A stretch of DNA of 64,000 nucleotides, taken from NCBI RefSeq assembly GCF_002218195.1, contig NZ_CP022336.1:2165001-2229000 (forward strand). The letters are read 5' to 3'. Both the position numbers and the translations under genes were made by a program. How positions within the stretch are numbered: position 1 is the first letter of the stretch; every line of letters starts with the position of its first letter. The notes below the pieces were generated by a model. The model was given only the letters and a program-made list of their open reading frames with translations. It ran no database searches and was not told where the DNA came from. This DNA comes from Sphingorhabdus sp. SMR4y (GTDB taxonomy: Bacteria > Pseudomonadota > Alphaproteobacteria > Sphingomonadales > Sphingomonadaceae). Positions 1-9,126 of the stretch are shown here, in pieces.

Positions 1-1
1 C

Positions 2-748
2 TATAATTTCGGAATATTCGGAACCGATCTCGGCGTCACCGCCGATGGCTGGCTGGCTGAAAAAATCACGCTACCTGCCAGTGCCGCTATCGTCCTGCCC
101 GATGCAGTCGACGACCAGACCGCCGCCTCGCTGTCGGTTGTCGCCGGTACCGTATGGCATGCCATGGTCGCGTTCGGCGCCGTCAAGCCCGGCGAGCTGG
201 TACTGGCGCAAGGGACCGGCGGCGTTTCTATCTTTGCCCTGCAGTTGGCGAAAGCCCTGGGTGCGGACTTTGCCATCAGCTCGTCCAGCGACGATAAGCT
301 GGCGCGCGCGCAAGAGATGGGCGCGGACTATGTCGTCAATTATCGTGATCGACCAGATTGGGCCTCGGCGCTGCTGGAAAAAACCGGCGGTCGCGGCGCA
401 GATGTCGTCGTTGACACGCTTGGTTTTCCGGCACTTGGCGAAACAGTGGCGGCAACAGCGGTCAACGGACGGATTGGCACTTTGGGCGCGCTATCGGGCT
501 CACCGCAGGCAACAGCCAGTGCCAGCCAGGGCGCAATCATCGGCAAGAATATAACGATCAAGGGCATTGCGTCGGGAAGCCGTGCCATGACGGCCGACGC
601 CATTGCTGTTGTCGCCGAACATGGCATCAGCAATCCCGTCGACAAGCAATTTTCATTTGCCGACGCTCCGGCGGCTTACCGGTATCTGGAAAGCGGATCC
701 CATTTTGGGAAAATCCTTATCCGCCCGGATGAAATGCCGGTGTCCTAG
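2..748 (+). CDS. medium-chain alcohol dehydrogenase/reductase, 5'-truncated
   Basis: The frame is open from the window edge, so only the last 248 residues are visible and the start lies upstream. The visible part is the nucleotide-binding half of a medium-chain dehydrogenase/reductase: a Rossmann glycine motif GTGGVS at visible residues 71-76, then a typical NAD(P)-binding fold and the C-terminal closing segment (HFGKILI). The N-terminal catalytic part, where a zinc site would be, is outside the window, so zinc dependence cannot be judged. It converges on the flavin monooxygenase gene: the two stop codons share the palindrome CTAG at 745-748. No copy of the island's operator is visible for it, so membership in the island is open. 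Confidence 0.85.
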   Translation, partial: YNFGIFGTDLGVTADGWLAEKITLPASAAIVLPDAVDDQTAASLSVVAGTVWHAMVAFGAVKPGELVLAQGTGGVSIFALQLAKALGADFAISSSSDDKLARAQEMGADYVVNYRDRPDWASALLEKTGGRGADVVVDTLGFPALGETVAATAVNGRIGTLGALSGSPQATASASQGAIIGKNITIKGIASGSRAMTADAIAVVAEHGISNPVDKQFSFADAPAAYRYLESGSHFGKILIRPDEMPVS

Positions 749-1899
749 AGCGGCGCAGCGACCGGATTGAACGCCATCATGGCCATATTGTTCATCGGCG
801 CCGATGCCGGCTTGAACTGGTCCGGATTTATCGCCTGCGTCACTTGTCCCTGAACGAGGGACGCGGCATGGACCTGTTCGGTACGGGGTTGCCGTGCGGC
901 TTCATAGCGAGCCAGCGCCTGGTCGGTATCGGGTTCCTGAGTCAGGGCCTTGGCCAGAATGAAGCCGTCCTCGATAGCCATGGCTGCCCCCATACCCAGA
1001 AAGGGCAGCATGGCATGTGCTGCATCGCCCAGTAATACCGCTCGGCCGCGCGACCAGCTGGCGAGCGGCTTGCGGTCATAAAGACCCCATTTGATGATGT
1101 TCGACGCATGGCCAATCAGCCCCACGACATCGTCATGCCAGCCTGCAAATGCCTGTGCCAGTTCACTTTGCGTGGCACCGATCGACCAGCCTTCCGGCAC
1201 GGGCTCTCTTGTTTCCACTATTCCGGCGCAATTTACGACTTCCCCGTTGCACATGGTATAACGGTTGAAGGTTCGCTGCGGACCGATGAAAATGGCGCTG
1301 CGTCCCAGATCCATATATGGGCTGGCCTGCTCCATCGGCACCAGAAAACGATAGGCAATATGTTCGGTGAACCGCGGTTCGTCCCCGGGCCGAAGCATCG
1401 CGCGCACCGCCGACCGGACCCCGTCTGCCCCCACCAGCAAGTCCCCTGCAGCCGTATCGCCATTGGCAAATTTCGCTAAGACCTGATTGCCCTCGTCTGT
1501 AAATTCGACCAGCTTGTGGCCGGTAAAGATCCGACCGCCGAGACTTTCCAGAGCGTCAATCAACACCTGCTGCAAATCAGCGCGATAGATGTGGCGGACA
1601 ATATCGGCCTCTCCGTCATCAGCCCGCCCGTCGCCCGGGTCAAAATCCCCCATCAGCAGACGGGCGTTCCGGTAATGCAGGAACGGAAGCACGCCGGCCG
1701 GACAGGCTTTCGCGGCCACCGCACCCTGCAAGCCAAGCGCGCGAAAAACATGCTGGGCTCCGAGACCAAGAGTCAACCCCGCTCCCGTTTCCTCAAGCCT
1801 GCCGGCCGCTTCGTGGACCTCGACATCCATCCCGCGCTTGCGCAGTGCAATCGCCGCCGTCAGTCCGCCCAGCCCGGCCCCGATGATTAATATGTTCAA
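745..1899 (-). CDS. FAD-dependent monooxygenase (salicylate hydroxylase-like)
   Basis: A 384-residue class A flavoprotein monooxygenase. All three family fingerprints are visible: the GxGxxG dinucleotide motif GAGLGG at residues 7-12, the DG motif (GADGVRS) at 157-163 and the GD motif (LLGDAAHAM) at 289-297. Family members hydroxylate aromatic or other electron-rich rings using NAD(P)H and O2; the substrate here cannot be told. It is the second gene of a two-gene operon, 16 bases after the DUF protein at 1916-2644, and is presumably controlled by the palindrome at 2701-2712. The protein is cytoplasmic, with no signal peptide. Length is typical of the salicylate hydroxylase-like subgroup. Confidence 0.88.
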   Translation of the reverse strand: MNILIIGAGLGGLTAAIALRKRGMDVEVHEAAGRLEETGAGLTLGLGAQHVFRALGLQGAVAAKACPAGVLPFLHYRNARLLMGDFDPGDGRADDGEADIVRHIYRADLQQVLIDALESLGGRIFTGHKLVEFTDEGNQVLAKFANGDTAAGDLLVGADGVRSAVRAMLRPGDEPRFTEHIAYRFLVPMEQASPYMDLGRSAIFIGPQRTFNRYTMCNGEVVNCAGIVETREPVPEGWSIGATQSELAQAFAGWHDDVVGLIGHASNIIKWGLYDRKPLASWSRGRAVLLGDAAHAMLPFLGMGAAMAIEDGFILAKALTQEPDTDQALARYEAARQPRTEQVHAASLVQGQVTQAINPDQFKPASAPMNNMAMMAFNPVAAPL

Positions 1900-1915
1900 G
1901 GCCAGCCCCTCGCCG

Positions 1916-2644
1916 CTAGCGCTTCAGTTCGACCAGTTCGTACCAGGTCATCATATATCCACCGACCCCGCCCTGAACAAAAATGCCGTCTTCGTCGTCG
2001 GTGATCCATACATCATAAGGCGGATGCTCGCCGGCCATCCCGCCGGTACCGGGAACGATACTCGCGTCGTCGATAAATTGCAGATGCTTGCAGGTAAAAG
2101 TCCCGGCAGGAACCGTCACCTCTTCCTTGCCGATATATAGAGCGCCGATTTTCACCTGTGCGATTTGTGGTGGCGTGGCGCCACGGTGGTCGGGGGAAGG
2201 CAGGTAGAAATTCAGCAATTTCTTGTCCTCCGTGCCCCAGTCCACGGTCGACAGCATATAGCCGTCGGACACAATCGGATGGGTGCCGAAACCGGTCAGC
2301 GGCAGCTCCGCCTTCACCCGCTGCGATAGGCGTCCGATAGAAGGGCCAAAGCTTTCCATCTCTACATCGGTTCCGTCAAAGCGCATCCAGCCTGATCCCA
2401 TGAAAGCATCGCCAACTGTGAGCCGGACATGCAAATCCATCGGCTGGCTGTTCTCATCCAGCGAATAAATGACGTCGCGCATCACCGTCGGCTCCGGTTC
2501 CTCGATTTCGCAATGGGCACGCAGGGTCACCTTGCCGTCGCCGTGCCGCGTGAACATGAATGTTTCGAAGCCCCGGTTCTGCCCCTCCATGCCGGGTTTG
2601 CGCGATGTATATTCCAGACGCCCCTCAATGATGCGATGTTTCAT
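1916..2644 (-). CDS. uncharacterised 242-aa protein, first gene of monooxygenase operon
   Basis: A protein of unknown function. The ATG at 2644 is preceded by a good AGGAGA ribosome binding site. It has no signal peptide and no membrane segment. It is rich in beta-strand and aromatic residues, with a C-terminal stretch (VPAGTFTCKHLQF, then DVWITDDEDGIFVQGG) of the kind seen in DUF3108-like beta-barrel proteins that may bind small lipophilic molecules; that comparison is weak. It is the promoter-proximal gene ahead of the flavin monooxygenase, and the operator 2701-2712 lies 56 bases upstream, shared with the divergent membrane-protein gene. A binding or accessory role for the island's substrate is an inference. 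Confidence 0.75.
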   Translation of the reverse strand: MKHRIIEGRLEYTSRKPGMEGQNRGFETFMFTRHGDGKVTLRAHCEIEEPEPTVMRDVIYSLDENSQPMDLHVRLTVGDAFMGSGWMRFDGTDVEMESFGPSIGRLSQRVKAELPLTGFGTHPIVSDGYMLSTVDWGTEDKKLLNFYLPSPDHRGATPPQIAQVKIGALYIGKEEVTVPAGTFTCKHLQFIDDASIVPGTGGMAGEHPPYDVWITDDEDGIFVQGGVGGYMMTWYELVELKR

Positions 2645-2700
2645 AACAATTTCTCCTTGTTTTTGTCATGCCAGCCGATTATCGGAATGCCAAGAGTAAT

Positions 2701-2712
2701 TTGTCCGGACAA
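2701..2712. promoter_or_regulatory. regulon operator copy 1, TTGTCCGGACAA
   Basis: Perfect 12-base palindrome between the divergent genes at 1916-2644 and 2749-3441. One of eight copies in the island, and the presumed binding site of the GntR/HutC regulator at 18522-19274. It rules out the in-frame ATG at 2668 as a likely start of the rightward gene, because translation from there would run through the operator. Confidence 0.85.
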
Positions 2713-2748
2713 GTTTTAACCCTTCGCAGCAATAACGGAAAGCAGCCC

Positions 2749-3441
2749 ATGGAATTTCTGATCGTAAATGAACTGAGCATTTTGCGCTGGATCCATATCC
2801 TGGCCATGGTTTACTGGCTCGGCGGCGAATGGGGCGTGTTTCAGACCAGCTATAATGTCACCAATCGCAATCTGTCGCTCGAAGAGCGCAAGCGGCATAT
2901 GGAAACCGCCTATCGCATCGACATATTGGCGCGCACGGGAATCGTATTATTGCTGCCGCTCGGGTTGCACATGGGCAAGCTATACGGTTTTGTGCCGTTT
3001 CTCGAAGGCAGTGGAATCTGGTGGATGTGGCTGTTTTTCGCAATCTGGCTGGCCATGACCTGGACCGCCTTCATCAAACGGGAAACCAATGTCGGCATCA
3101 CCGTCACCATGCTCGAGGAAAAGCTGCGCTATCCCCTGATCATCGCCCTGTTCATCCTGTCCTATCTGGCCTTCCAGGGCAACGGTCCGATCGAATCCGG
3201 TGAAGGCAGCCACTGGTATCCCGCCAAAATCGCTCTCTATGCCTTTGCATTGTGCATTGGCCTTTTCCTGCGACTGGTCATGCGGCGCTGGACGGAACGG
3301 TTCCGGATCCTAGCGGCGGGACCGGATCCCGTGCAGGAAGCGGCGCTCGAGCGGGAAATCGCCCAGGCACGCTTTGCTGCCTATATCTACTGGATCACGA
3401 TAGCAGGCGTCTGCTTCCTGGGGGCGGTGAAGCCCTTCTAG
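2749..3441 (+). CDS. integral membrane protein, paralogue of 11811-12494
   Basis: A 230-residue membrane protein with five or six predicted hydrophobic helices. The ATG at 2749 is chosen over the in-frame ATG at 2668: it has GGAA 9-12 bases upstream and leaves the operator 2701-2712 in the leader. Helix 1 holds a His followed by WLGGEWGVF, and the C-terminus is FLGAVKPF. Both features, plus an internal D..xRT..PL motif, recur in the protein at 11811-12494, so the two are paralogues inside one regulon. A conserved His and WLGG near the first helix recall CopD/DUF2269/HemJ-type heme or metal membrane proteins, but that is only a suggestion. Function unknown; a role as membrane electron carrier for the flavin enzymes is conceivable. 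Confidence 0.8.
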   Translation: MEFLIVNELSILRWIHILAMVYWLGGEWGVFQTSYNVTNRNLSLEERKRHMETAYRIDILARTGIVLLLPLGLHMGKLYGFVPFLEGSGIWWMWLFFAIWLAMTWTAFIKRETNVGITVTMLEEKLRYPLIIALFILSYLAFQGNGPIESGEGSHWYPAKIALYAFALCIGLFLRLVMRRWTERFRILAAGPDPVQEAALEREIAQARFAAYIYWITIAGVCFLGAVKPF

Positions 3442-3472
3442 GGCCGCCGCCCGCAGACGACAGACCCGCGGA

Positions 3473-3835
3473 TCAAATTTCCTTGAGTTCGCGGCTCACT
3501 TCTTCGACCGGCGGTTCTGCCTGTTTCAGCTCCTCGACCATCTGGTGCGGACCGCGCATCACCCTGTAGATATATTCGCGGATCATCACACCACGCTCGT
3601 AGGCGGCATCCTTGTCCGGGACATAGCTTTCAATGTCATCCCGTGAAATCGTACCCTTTGCATCGAGCAGCCGTTCGACGGTATCCATCCGCTCGCGCAG
3701 AACAGACACTTCGCCAACCACTGCCATGAGGATCGAAAGCATTCTCTCGTCCTGGGGTGTGTCGAAATATTCGGGACGCTTGCCTTTGGCCTTTTTATTG
3801 GCCGCCGCCATCCAGTCAAATGCTGCGTCGCTCAT
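3473..3835 (-). CDS. small coiled-coil-like protein of unknown function
   Basis: A 120-residue protein that I do not recognise. The start ATG at 3835 is chosen because it overlaps the stop of the upstream methyltransferase gene (ATGA, 4 bases), the usual arrangement for translational coupling; longer in-frame extensions have no support. The middle (MLSILMAVVGEVSVLRERMDTVERLL) reads as a heptad-like amphipathic helix and the rest is charged, consistent with a soluble helical partner protein. It is last in the five-gene operon MFS, flavin oxidase, nitrilase-like, methyltransferase, this gene. It may be a subunit or chaperone for one of them, which is an inference from position only. Confidence 0.72.
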   Translation of the reverse strand: MSDAAFDWMAAANKKAKGKRPEYFDTPQDERMLSILMAVVGEVSVLRERMDTVERLLDAKGTISRDDIESYVPDKDAAYERGVMIREYIYRVMRGPHQMVEELKQAEPPVEEVSRELKEI

Positions 3836-5064
3836 TCTGCGGCCTCCTGTACTACGTTGGAATTTTTCCAGGCACCATAAGCATGCCAATAGGCTGCTCG
3901 CCCATGATCCTCGTCTTCACCGGTCGGCGCTTCTGGGAAAATTTCCCGGTCAACCACAGCACGAACACCGGTTTCAAATAATTCGCCCCGGTCAAAGCCG
4001 GCAGCGACCATTTCTTCCTTCATGTCGAGCGCGTGCATCGAGGACCAGAAGGGCTCATTGTTGTTGAATGCATCCCAGTCGCGCAGAAACTGTTCGAACA
4101 GCGGCATGCCATCATGATATTCCGGCTGTTCGAGATGCAGCATCAAACCGTCGTCGGCGAGCACGCGATAGCCTTCGGAGAGTATCTTCGGCAACGCCTT
4201 GCCGCTGGTTTCGTGCAGGAACATCGTCGTCTGCACCCAGTCGAAACTGCCGTCCTCCCAGCGCGACAGATCTTCGGCATTGGCCTGAACGAACCTGATA
4301 TTGGTAGCACCCAGCGATTGCGCCCGGGCATGCGCATAGCGCAAAACCGGGGCTGCTGTATCAATCGCGATGATTTCGCATTCCGGAAAAGCGAGCGCGA
4401 GCGGAACTATATTGTGGCCGATAGTACAGCCAATATCGAGCACACGGCGCGGTTGCCAGCCCGGCCGGGTTTTCTTGATCCATTCGACCAGCGCTTGTCC
4501 GCCACCGTCGGAGAGCGCTCCCAGGCCGCCAGCCGTGGTGGCGAAAAGCCCGCTATCATAATTTGCCCCGGTTGAGATATCACCCGGATATTCCTCACCA
4601 TGATAGCTGCCAGGCATACAGTGGATATCGACAGCGCTTTGATAGCGGGGAATTGTGATTTCGGGATCCAGTTCCAGGGTATCGCGGCCTTCATTATACT
4701 GCCGCGCCTTCGCGTTGAGCTCTTCGATCTGCCGCAACACGATCGCCCGGCCATTCTGCTGGCGCATCTCCATCGAATTGCGTTTCAGCGCCGACCAGAA
4801 CTGGTGGAAGGGATCGGCATTCATCGCATGCCGGATTTCGAACCGGTCTTTCGGTTCTCGGCCCTGCTCCTTCTTGAATTTTGGCAGAACGCGGGAATCA
4901 TAGGCGAGCTTGTTGCCCGGCCCGAGCGCCCCCGACAGAAATTTGTTGAAATTGGCCAGAAAATCGAAACGCGCTACTTCGTCATGCGATGGCACCGGCG
5001 ATACGCCATGCCGGGCAACGGCGGTATAAGGGGGTGCTACATCGAGCTTGTTGTCACTGCTCAT
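3832..5064 (-). CDS. class I SAM-dependent methyltransferase
   Basis: A 410-residue protein whose C-terminal half is a Rossmann methyltransferase. Motif I is VLDIGCTIGH at residues 208-217, the acidic motif II (IIAIDTA) is near 231-237 and the post-motif LFSDGSFDWV-like region follows. The first about 190 residues are an additional domain without a recognised family; it resembles the extended N-termini of small-molecule methyltransferases that help bind the substrate. Its neighbours are the nitrilase-like protein upstream (start and stop overlap by 4 bases) and the small protein downstream. It probably methylates, or acts on, a methylated intermediate of the island's substrate. There is no membrane segment. 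Confidence 0.83.
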   Translation of the reverse strand: MSSDNKLDVAPPYTAVARHGVSPVPSHDEVARFDFLANFNKFLSGALGPGNKLAYDSRVLPKFKKEQGREPKDRFEIRHAMNADPFHQFWSALKRNSMEMRQQNGRAIVLRQIEELNAKARQYNEGRDTLELDPEITIPRYQSAVDIHCMPGSYHGEEYPGDISTGANYDSGLFATTAGGLGALSDGGGQALVEWIKKTRPGWQPRRVLDIGCTIGHNIVPLALAFPECEIIAIDTAAPVLRYAHARAQSLGATNIRFVQANAEDLSRWEDGSFDWVQTTMFLHETSGKALPKILSEGYRVLADDGLMLHLEQPEYHDGMPLFEQFLRDWDAFNNNEPFWSSMHALDMKEEMVAAGFDRGELFETGVRAVVDREIFPEAPTGEDEDHGRAAYWHAYGAWKNSNVVQEAAE

Positions 5065-6215
5065 ATCAGGTCTTCCTTGATCATACGTTCAATCACTTCT
5101 TCCTGTGCGCGCATAAAATAATCGCGGTCGGGAATTCGGGTTTCACCATCTTTTATCAGCCCGTCTGCGCTGTGTATCCGTATTGCTCCATAGGTCGCGG
5201 CGAAAAGGTCGAGTCTCTGCCGTGCGAGAAAATTGGTCATCGCCGGTTTTCGCCGGGCAGCGCGCAGCCCCTGCAGATCAATGTCGGCAAAGGCGGTAAA
5301 TGTTTCTCCGCTGTTCGATTCGGCGAGTACCCTGCCCTTGTAATCGACGACCATGCTATTGCCGTCGGCGGATGCCAGAGGAAGCGTGCTATTCTCTATT
5401 CCTGCGGTGTTGGCTGAAACCACATAGGCCATATTCTCCTGCGCTCTTGCGCGCTTGCCGATATCCTTGGGCGTGTCGAGCGGCGACCCGATTTCCGAAC
5501 TGCTGTGCACGAAAATTTCTGCGCCGCGCAGCGCATGGGCGCGCGCAATTTCCGGATAGAGAATCTCTTCCGATGCAATGGCGGCCAGACTGCCGATCTC
5601 GGTACGGGCAACCGGAAACACGCCGTCCAGCCCATAGATATCCAGATATTTCGACCAGACATCATGCGGCGTCGGCGCAAACATCGAATTCAGCCGCCTA
5701 TAGCGCAGCACAACATCGCCGGAGGGGGCAATGATGAAACAGGCCTGAAAATAGAGACCGGGGAAATTCCTGTCGACCTCGTAGGCGTTGCCGGCGATGA
5801 ACATATTCAGCCGCTGCGCCATGGCCCCCAGGGCTTCATATTCCGGTCCGTCTACCTCGAGTGCCGCCTTGTCCGCAAAATCCGGAATGGAGATGCGTCC
5901 CGGATAGCTGGTCAGCAGATATTCCGGCAAGACCGCCAATTTTACCGGGTTACCTGCATATTGCTGGATGAATATCGTGGCGGAACGGATCTTGCTCTCC
6001 AGTTCGCCGATCATGGCCAGCATTTGCGCCCGGGCCGCGGCCTTGTCGGGCGTGTTTTCCACCGATCGCGCCGCCAGCTGCATGGCGACCGCCGAATATA
6101 ATATTTTGTCCGTCATGCTGTTCTCATCTTCATTTTTCCGTATACCCGCAAGAAGACTGGTGGGCGTGGACGCGCAGATCGCGGCGGCCATCATCTGTCT
6201 GCGATCTATCTCCAT
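5061..6215 (-). CDS. nitrilase-superfamily protein lacking the canonical Cys and Lys
   Basis: A 384-residue protein with the carbon-nitrogen hydrolase fold: the Glu motif LPEYL at 96-100, YRR at 172-174 and SEEILYPE at 215-222 followed by ARAHALRGAEI, all in the usual order. The catalytic triad is normally Glu-Lys-Cys. Here Glu98 is kept, but the Lys position reads Arg174 and the Cys position, six residues before the Pro of the YPE motif, reads Ser215 (codon TCG, checked on the minus strand). The N-terminus has a twin-arginine-like MEIDRRQMMAAA segment and could be a weak Tat signal; an internal Met at residue 34 is an alternative start. It sits between the flavin oxidase (7 bases apart) and the methyltransferase. 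It may be an inactive or chemically altered family member. Confidence 0.82.
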   Translation of the reverse strand: MEIDRRQMMAAAICASTPTSLLAGIRKNEDENSMTDKILYSAVAMQLAARSVENTPDKAAARAQMLAMIGELESKIRSATIFIQQYAGNPVKLAVLPEYLLTSYPGRISIPDFADKAALEVDGPEYEALGAMAQRLNMFIAGNAYEVDRNFPGLYFQACFIIAPSGDVVLRYRRLNSMFAPTPHDVWSKYLDIYGLDGVFPVARTEIGSLAAIASEEILYPEIARAHALRGAEIFVHSSSEIGSPLDTPKDIGKRARAQENMAYVVSANTAGIENSTLPLASADGNSMVVDYKGRVLAESNSGETFTAFADIDLQGLRAARRKPAMTNFLARQRLDLFAATYGAIRIHSADGLIKDGETRIPDRDYFMRAQEEVIERMIKEDLI

Positions 6216-6221
6216 CGGCCT

Positions 6222-7772
6222 TTAGAGACCCAGCGAACCCGGGTTCATCAAACCTCTGGGGTCCAGCGATTTCTTGAGATCCACGAGCAGCGCATCTGCC
6301 GCCGGATCGAGGCTGTCGCGATAGCGATAGGTCCGACCGATCTGCAAATGGATCGCGCCCTGTTCGTAGAACAGGTCGACAAGCGCCTGTTTCATTCGCT
6401 GGGCAAATTGCCAGGCTTCGGCATTGGCTTCCAGCGTCGGCAGTTTCGCCAGATGCGCATCCTCGACCGTATCACGATGCAGGGGATTGGAAGCATCGGG
6501 CCAATAGAGGCAGGGTTCGATAATTGCCCCCGAACCGCTGACAGCTGATACCAGCGTGCCGGTAAATATGCCCAGCCTGTCCATCTCCTCGGCATGCGAA
6601 GCGAACAAAGCCTTGATCGCGTCAAAGCAGGCGACCGCCTTCGAATGCGGCAACAACCCGTGGATCGGCGCCCATCTCTGCCCTTCGGGACCGAGCATCG
6701 AATTCAGCGGCCCGAACGGATTTGCCCGAATGATCTTGGGAATGGTGTTCTCGGTCTCAGCCCCGCCATGAGCCAGCGCCATTTTTCGCGCGCGCGCGAG
6801 GTCGTCATCGGCCGCCGCCTGCAGCCGCGCCTCGGTCAATATGTGCAGCGAATATTTGGCTTCATCCATGAAATCGCGACCGGCCGCCACGACCTTCGCT
6901 CCTTCCTTGATAGCGCCCCACACCGAGCCCTGTTTCTTCATCATCTTGCCCAGGGCTTTGGCGTCGCTGGTGAGGCTGTCCCGTTTCATCCGGATGGCAT
7001 TGAGCCCCGGGTCAAAACCGAAACATTCGGTCGAAACCCCGGACCGCTCAATCGCGCCGAGCGCGGCAAGCGTGTCCTGGTAGCTTTCGAAGCTGAAACT
7101 GGCATAGCCATGTGCCTGCGCTTCCGGGATCAGGCGCAGGGTGATTGTCGCCTTCATTCCCAGCGCGCCGGTATCGGCCAGAAAAAGTCCGGTCAGATCC
7201 GGTCCATAGGGACGGGTAAAACCGGCGCCGGTGTCGAGAATCGTGCCGTCCGCCAGAACCACCTCCATTGCGAGACAGCTCTGTACTGCCGTGCCATAGC
7301 GACCCGAACCCCAGAACACACCATTCTGGCTCATGCCTCCACCAATGCTCGCTTTCAGGCCGGATAATGTTCCCCAGAAAGGCGTACGAAGACCCTTGGC
7401 TTGCAGGGCTTCAAAGAGATTCGCCCAGGTGCATCCGGCCTCGACGGTGACGGTCATATCGATTTCATTGATCTCGAGAATCCGGTCCATCCCGGCCAGA
7501 TCGAACAACACGGCGTCCGGCTGGCGAGAGGTATAGCCGCCCGTATAGCTCATCCCGCCACCGCGCGGAATGACGGCAATATTCTGTTCCGTGGCAGCCG
7601 CAACAGCCGCCGCCAGTTCCTGCTTGTTTTGCGGCCGGACAACCGCCAGCAAGTCCGCACCACGCTCATAGATGTCATGCGCGTAGAAATCGAGAATGGC
7701 GCTCTCGGTCAGCACGGTTACACCGGTTTTGGCAATATGGTCCGTTGCGGACATGTTTGCTTTTGTCGCCAT
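6222..7772 (-). CDS. FAD-linked oxidase of the vanillyl-alcohol-oxidase/4-cresol dehydrogenase type
   Basis: A 516-residue flavoprotein with an N-terminal PCMH-type FAD-binding domain (about residues 38-215). Within it are the pyrophosphate-binding loop PRGGGMSYTGG at 69-79 and a second glycine-rich stretch ASIGGGMSQNG at 141-151. The C-terminal cap domain follows. Enzymes of this family oxidise phenols, alcohols or hydroxy acids. The His or Tyr that covalently holds FAD in some members cannot be assigned safely here. The ATG shares one base with the stop of the MFS gene (TGATG), so the two are translationally coupled. The flavin oxidase probably performs an early oxidation after uptake. Confidence 0.86.
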   Translation of the reverse strand: MATKANMSATDHIAKTGVTVLTESAILDFYAHDIYERGADLLAVVRPQNKQELAAAVAAATEQNIAVIPRGGGMSYTGGYTSRQPDAVLFDLAGMDRILEINEIDMTVTVEAGCTWANLFEALQAKGLRTPFWGTLSGLKASIGGGMSQNGVFWGSGRYGTAVQSCLAMEVVLADGTILDTGAGFTRPYGPDLTGLFLADTGALGMKATITLRLIPEAQAHGYASFSFESYQDTLAALGAIERSGVSTECFGFDPGLNAIRMKRDSLTSDAKALGKMMKKQGSVWGAIKEGAKVVAAGRDFMDEAKYSLHILTEARLQAAADDDLARARKMALAHGGAETENTIPKIIRANPFGPLNSMLGPEGQRWAPIHGLLPHSKAVACFDAIKALFASHAEEMDRLGIFTGTLVSAVSGSGAIIEPCLYWPDASNPLHRDTVEDAHLAKLPTLEANAEAWQFAQRMKQALVDLFYEQGAIHLQIGRTYRYRDSLDPAADALLVDLKKSLDPRGLMNPGSLGL

Positions 7773-9064
7773 CAGATTGCTTTCCTTACTAATTTTTCCG
7801 TGGTTGCTGCTTCGGCTTCCGGCAGGCTGTCCGGATATCGTCCCAGCAGCATCAGAAGCGCACCGCCAATGAAAAAGGCAAAAAGAGCGACGGACAATAT
7901 CGGGTCATAGCTGCCGCTCGTATCCCTGACATTGGCATATACAATCGGCGAAAGAGCCGAGAAAAAGCCGAACGGCATGTAAAGCATGCCGTAGATTTTG
8001 CCATAATGGGCCATGCCGAAATAACGGCCGGTGAGATAGGCGATAAGATCGCTCTCGGCGCCCGCAGCAAAGCCAAGCAGGAAGCCGGCCAGGGCCGCCA
8101 TCGGAAAGGCAATATCCTGACCCAGCAATATATAGCAGGAGATGGCCGGAAGGCAGAGCAAGGGGAAGGCAACGAAACCGGCCCAGAAGCGATCAAGCAG
8201 CATTCCGGTGATAATTCTGCCGGTAAAAATACCGATCCCCAGAACACCCATCACCGATGCCGCCGTTTGCGCGTCGAGCCCGCGATCAGAAAGCATGGTA
8301 GGCAGATTGATAAATGCCCCGCCAAAGGAAAAGGCGACAATGGCGATGGAGATCCAGATCAACCAGAAGCGATAATCTTTCACGGCTTCGCGCAGCGTGA
8401 CGCCGGTGAGATTACCGCTCGCTCCGGCAATCGCCTTGGGCCGCTCATCGGCTCGGGGTTCGCGAAACAGGAAATATCCAAGTGGCAGGGCCACGGCCAA
8501 TGGCAAAATGGCGACAATGGCAAACATCGACCGCCAGCCGTAATTTTCGATCGCCCAGACCGCCAGCTTGGGAACCGTGATTGCAGCAAGACTCGTTCCC
8601 ATCAGCAATATGCCCAGAGCAAGGCCACGATGTTTGTAGAACCAGAGATTGATAGCCCGGCTCCAGCTGACCGGCGTCGAACCGATGCCGACCAGCCCGA
8701 CCAGCACCCACAGAGCATAATATATATAAAGCGTCGATGTCACTTGCGCGGTAGGAGTCAGTGAAATCATGGCAAAGGAGATGCCAAACGCAGCCAATGA
8801 ATAGAGCGCCACTTTTCGGACACCATATTTATCCGCCAGAGAACCGAAAAAGGGTGCTAGCAGTGATGCAATGATCCCGAATATGGTGATCGGCATCAAT
8901 ATCTGGGTGCGGGTCCAACCATATTCCACAATCAGTGGCTCGACCGTAAAGCCGATGACATTGAACGGCAGCGGCGAAGCACCGCACGCCACCCCAAGCA
9001 CACTCGCGAACAGCACCTTCCAGCCGAGTGCAAATTCACCGCGTTGTTCTGTGCTTGCTTCCAT
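7772..9064 (-). CDS. MFS transporter, first gene of the flavin-oxidase operon
   Basis: A 430-residue major facilitator superfamily protein with about twelve hydrophobic segments and the characteristic loop 2-3 motif (GSLADKYGVRKV) near residue 76. The family includes monocarboxylate and aromatic-acid importers; a large central loop with PRADERPKA separates the two halves. It is the first gene of the operon with the flavin oxidase, nitrilase-like protein, methyltransferase and small protein. The operator 9085-9096 lies only 20 bases before its start, where a bound repressor would block transcription. An inner-membrane importer of the island's substrate is the natural reading; export cannot be excluded. 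Confidence 0.87.
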   Translation of the reverse strand: MEASTEQRGEFALGWKVLFASVLGVACGASPLPFNVIGFTVEPLIVEYGWTRTQILMPITIFGIIASLLAPFFGSLADKYGVRKVALYSLAAFGISFAMISLTPTAQVTSTLYIYYALWVLVGLVGIGSTPVSWSRAINLWFYKHRGLALGILLMGTSLAAITVPKLAVWAIENYGWRSMFAIVAILPLAVALPLGYFLFREPRADERPKAIAGASGNLTGVTLREAVKDYRFWLIWISIAIVAFSFGGAFINLPTMLSDRGLDAQTAASVMGVLGIGIFTGRIITGMLLDRFWAGFVAFPLLCLPAISCYILLGQDIAFPMAALAGFLLGFAAGAESDLIAYLTGRYFGMAHYGKIYGMLYMPFGFFSALSPIVYANVRDTSGSYDPILSVALFAFFIGGALLMLLGRYPDSLPEAEAATTEKLVRKAI

Positions 9065-9084
9065 ATGTCCTCACTGCCAGCAAT

Positions 9085-9096
9085 TTGTCCGGACAA
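9085..9096. promoter_or_regulatory. regulon operator copy 2, TTGTCCGGACAA
   Basis: Perfect palindrome 20 bases upstream of the MFS start at 9064, in the gap after the TonB-receptor terminator. It presumably controls the five-gene operon 9064 to 3473. Confidence 0.85.
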
Positions 9097-9126
9097 CTAT
9101 AACCGCGCCAGTCTATTATACCAGAA

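Noticed and set aside
2668..2748. Longer start for the membrane protein at 2749
   Set aside because: It would place the operator 2701-2712 inside the coding region and adds a polar stretch with no family support.
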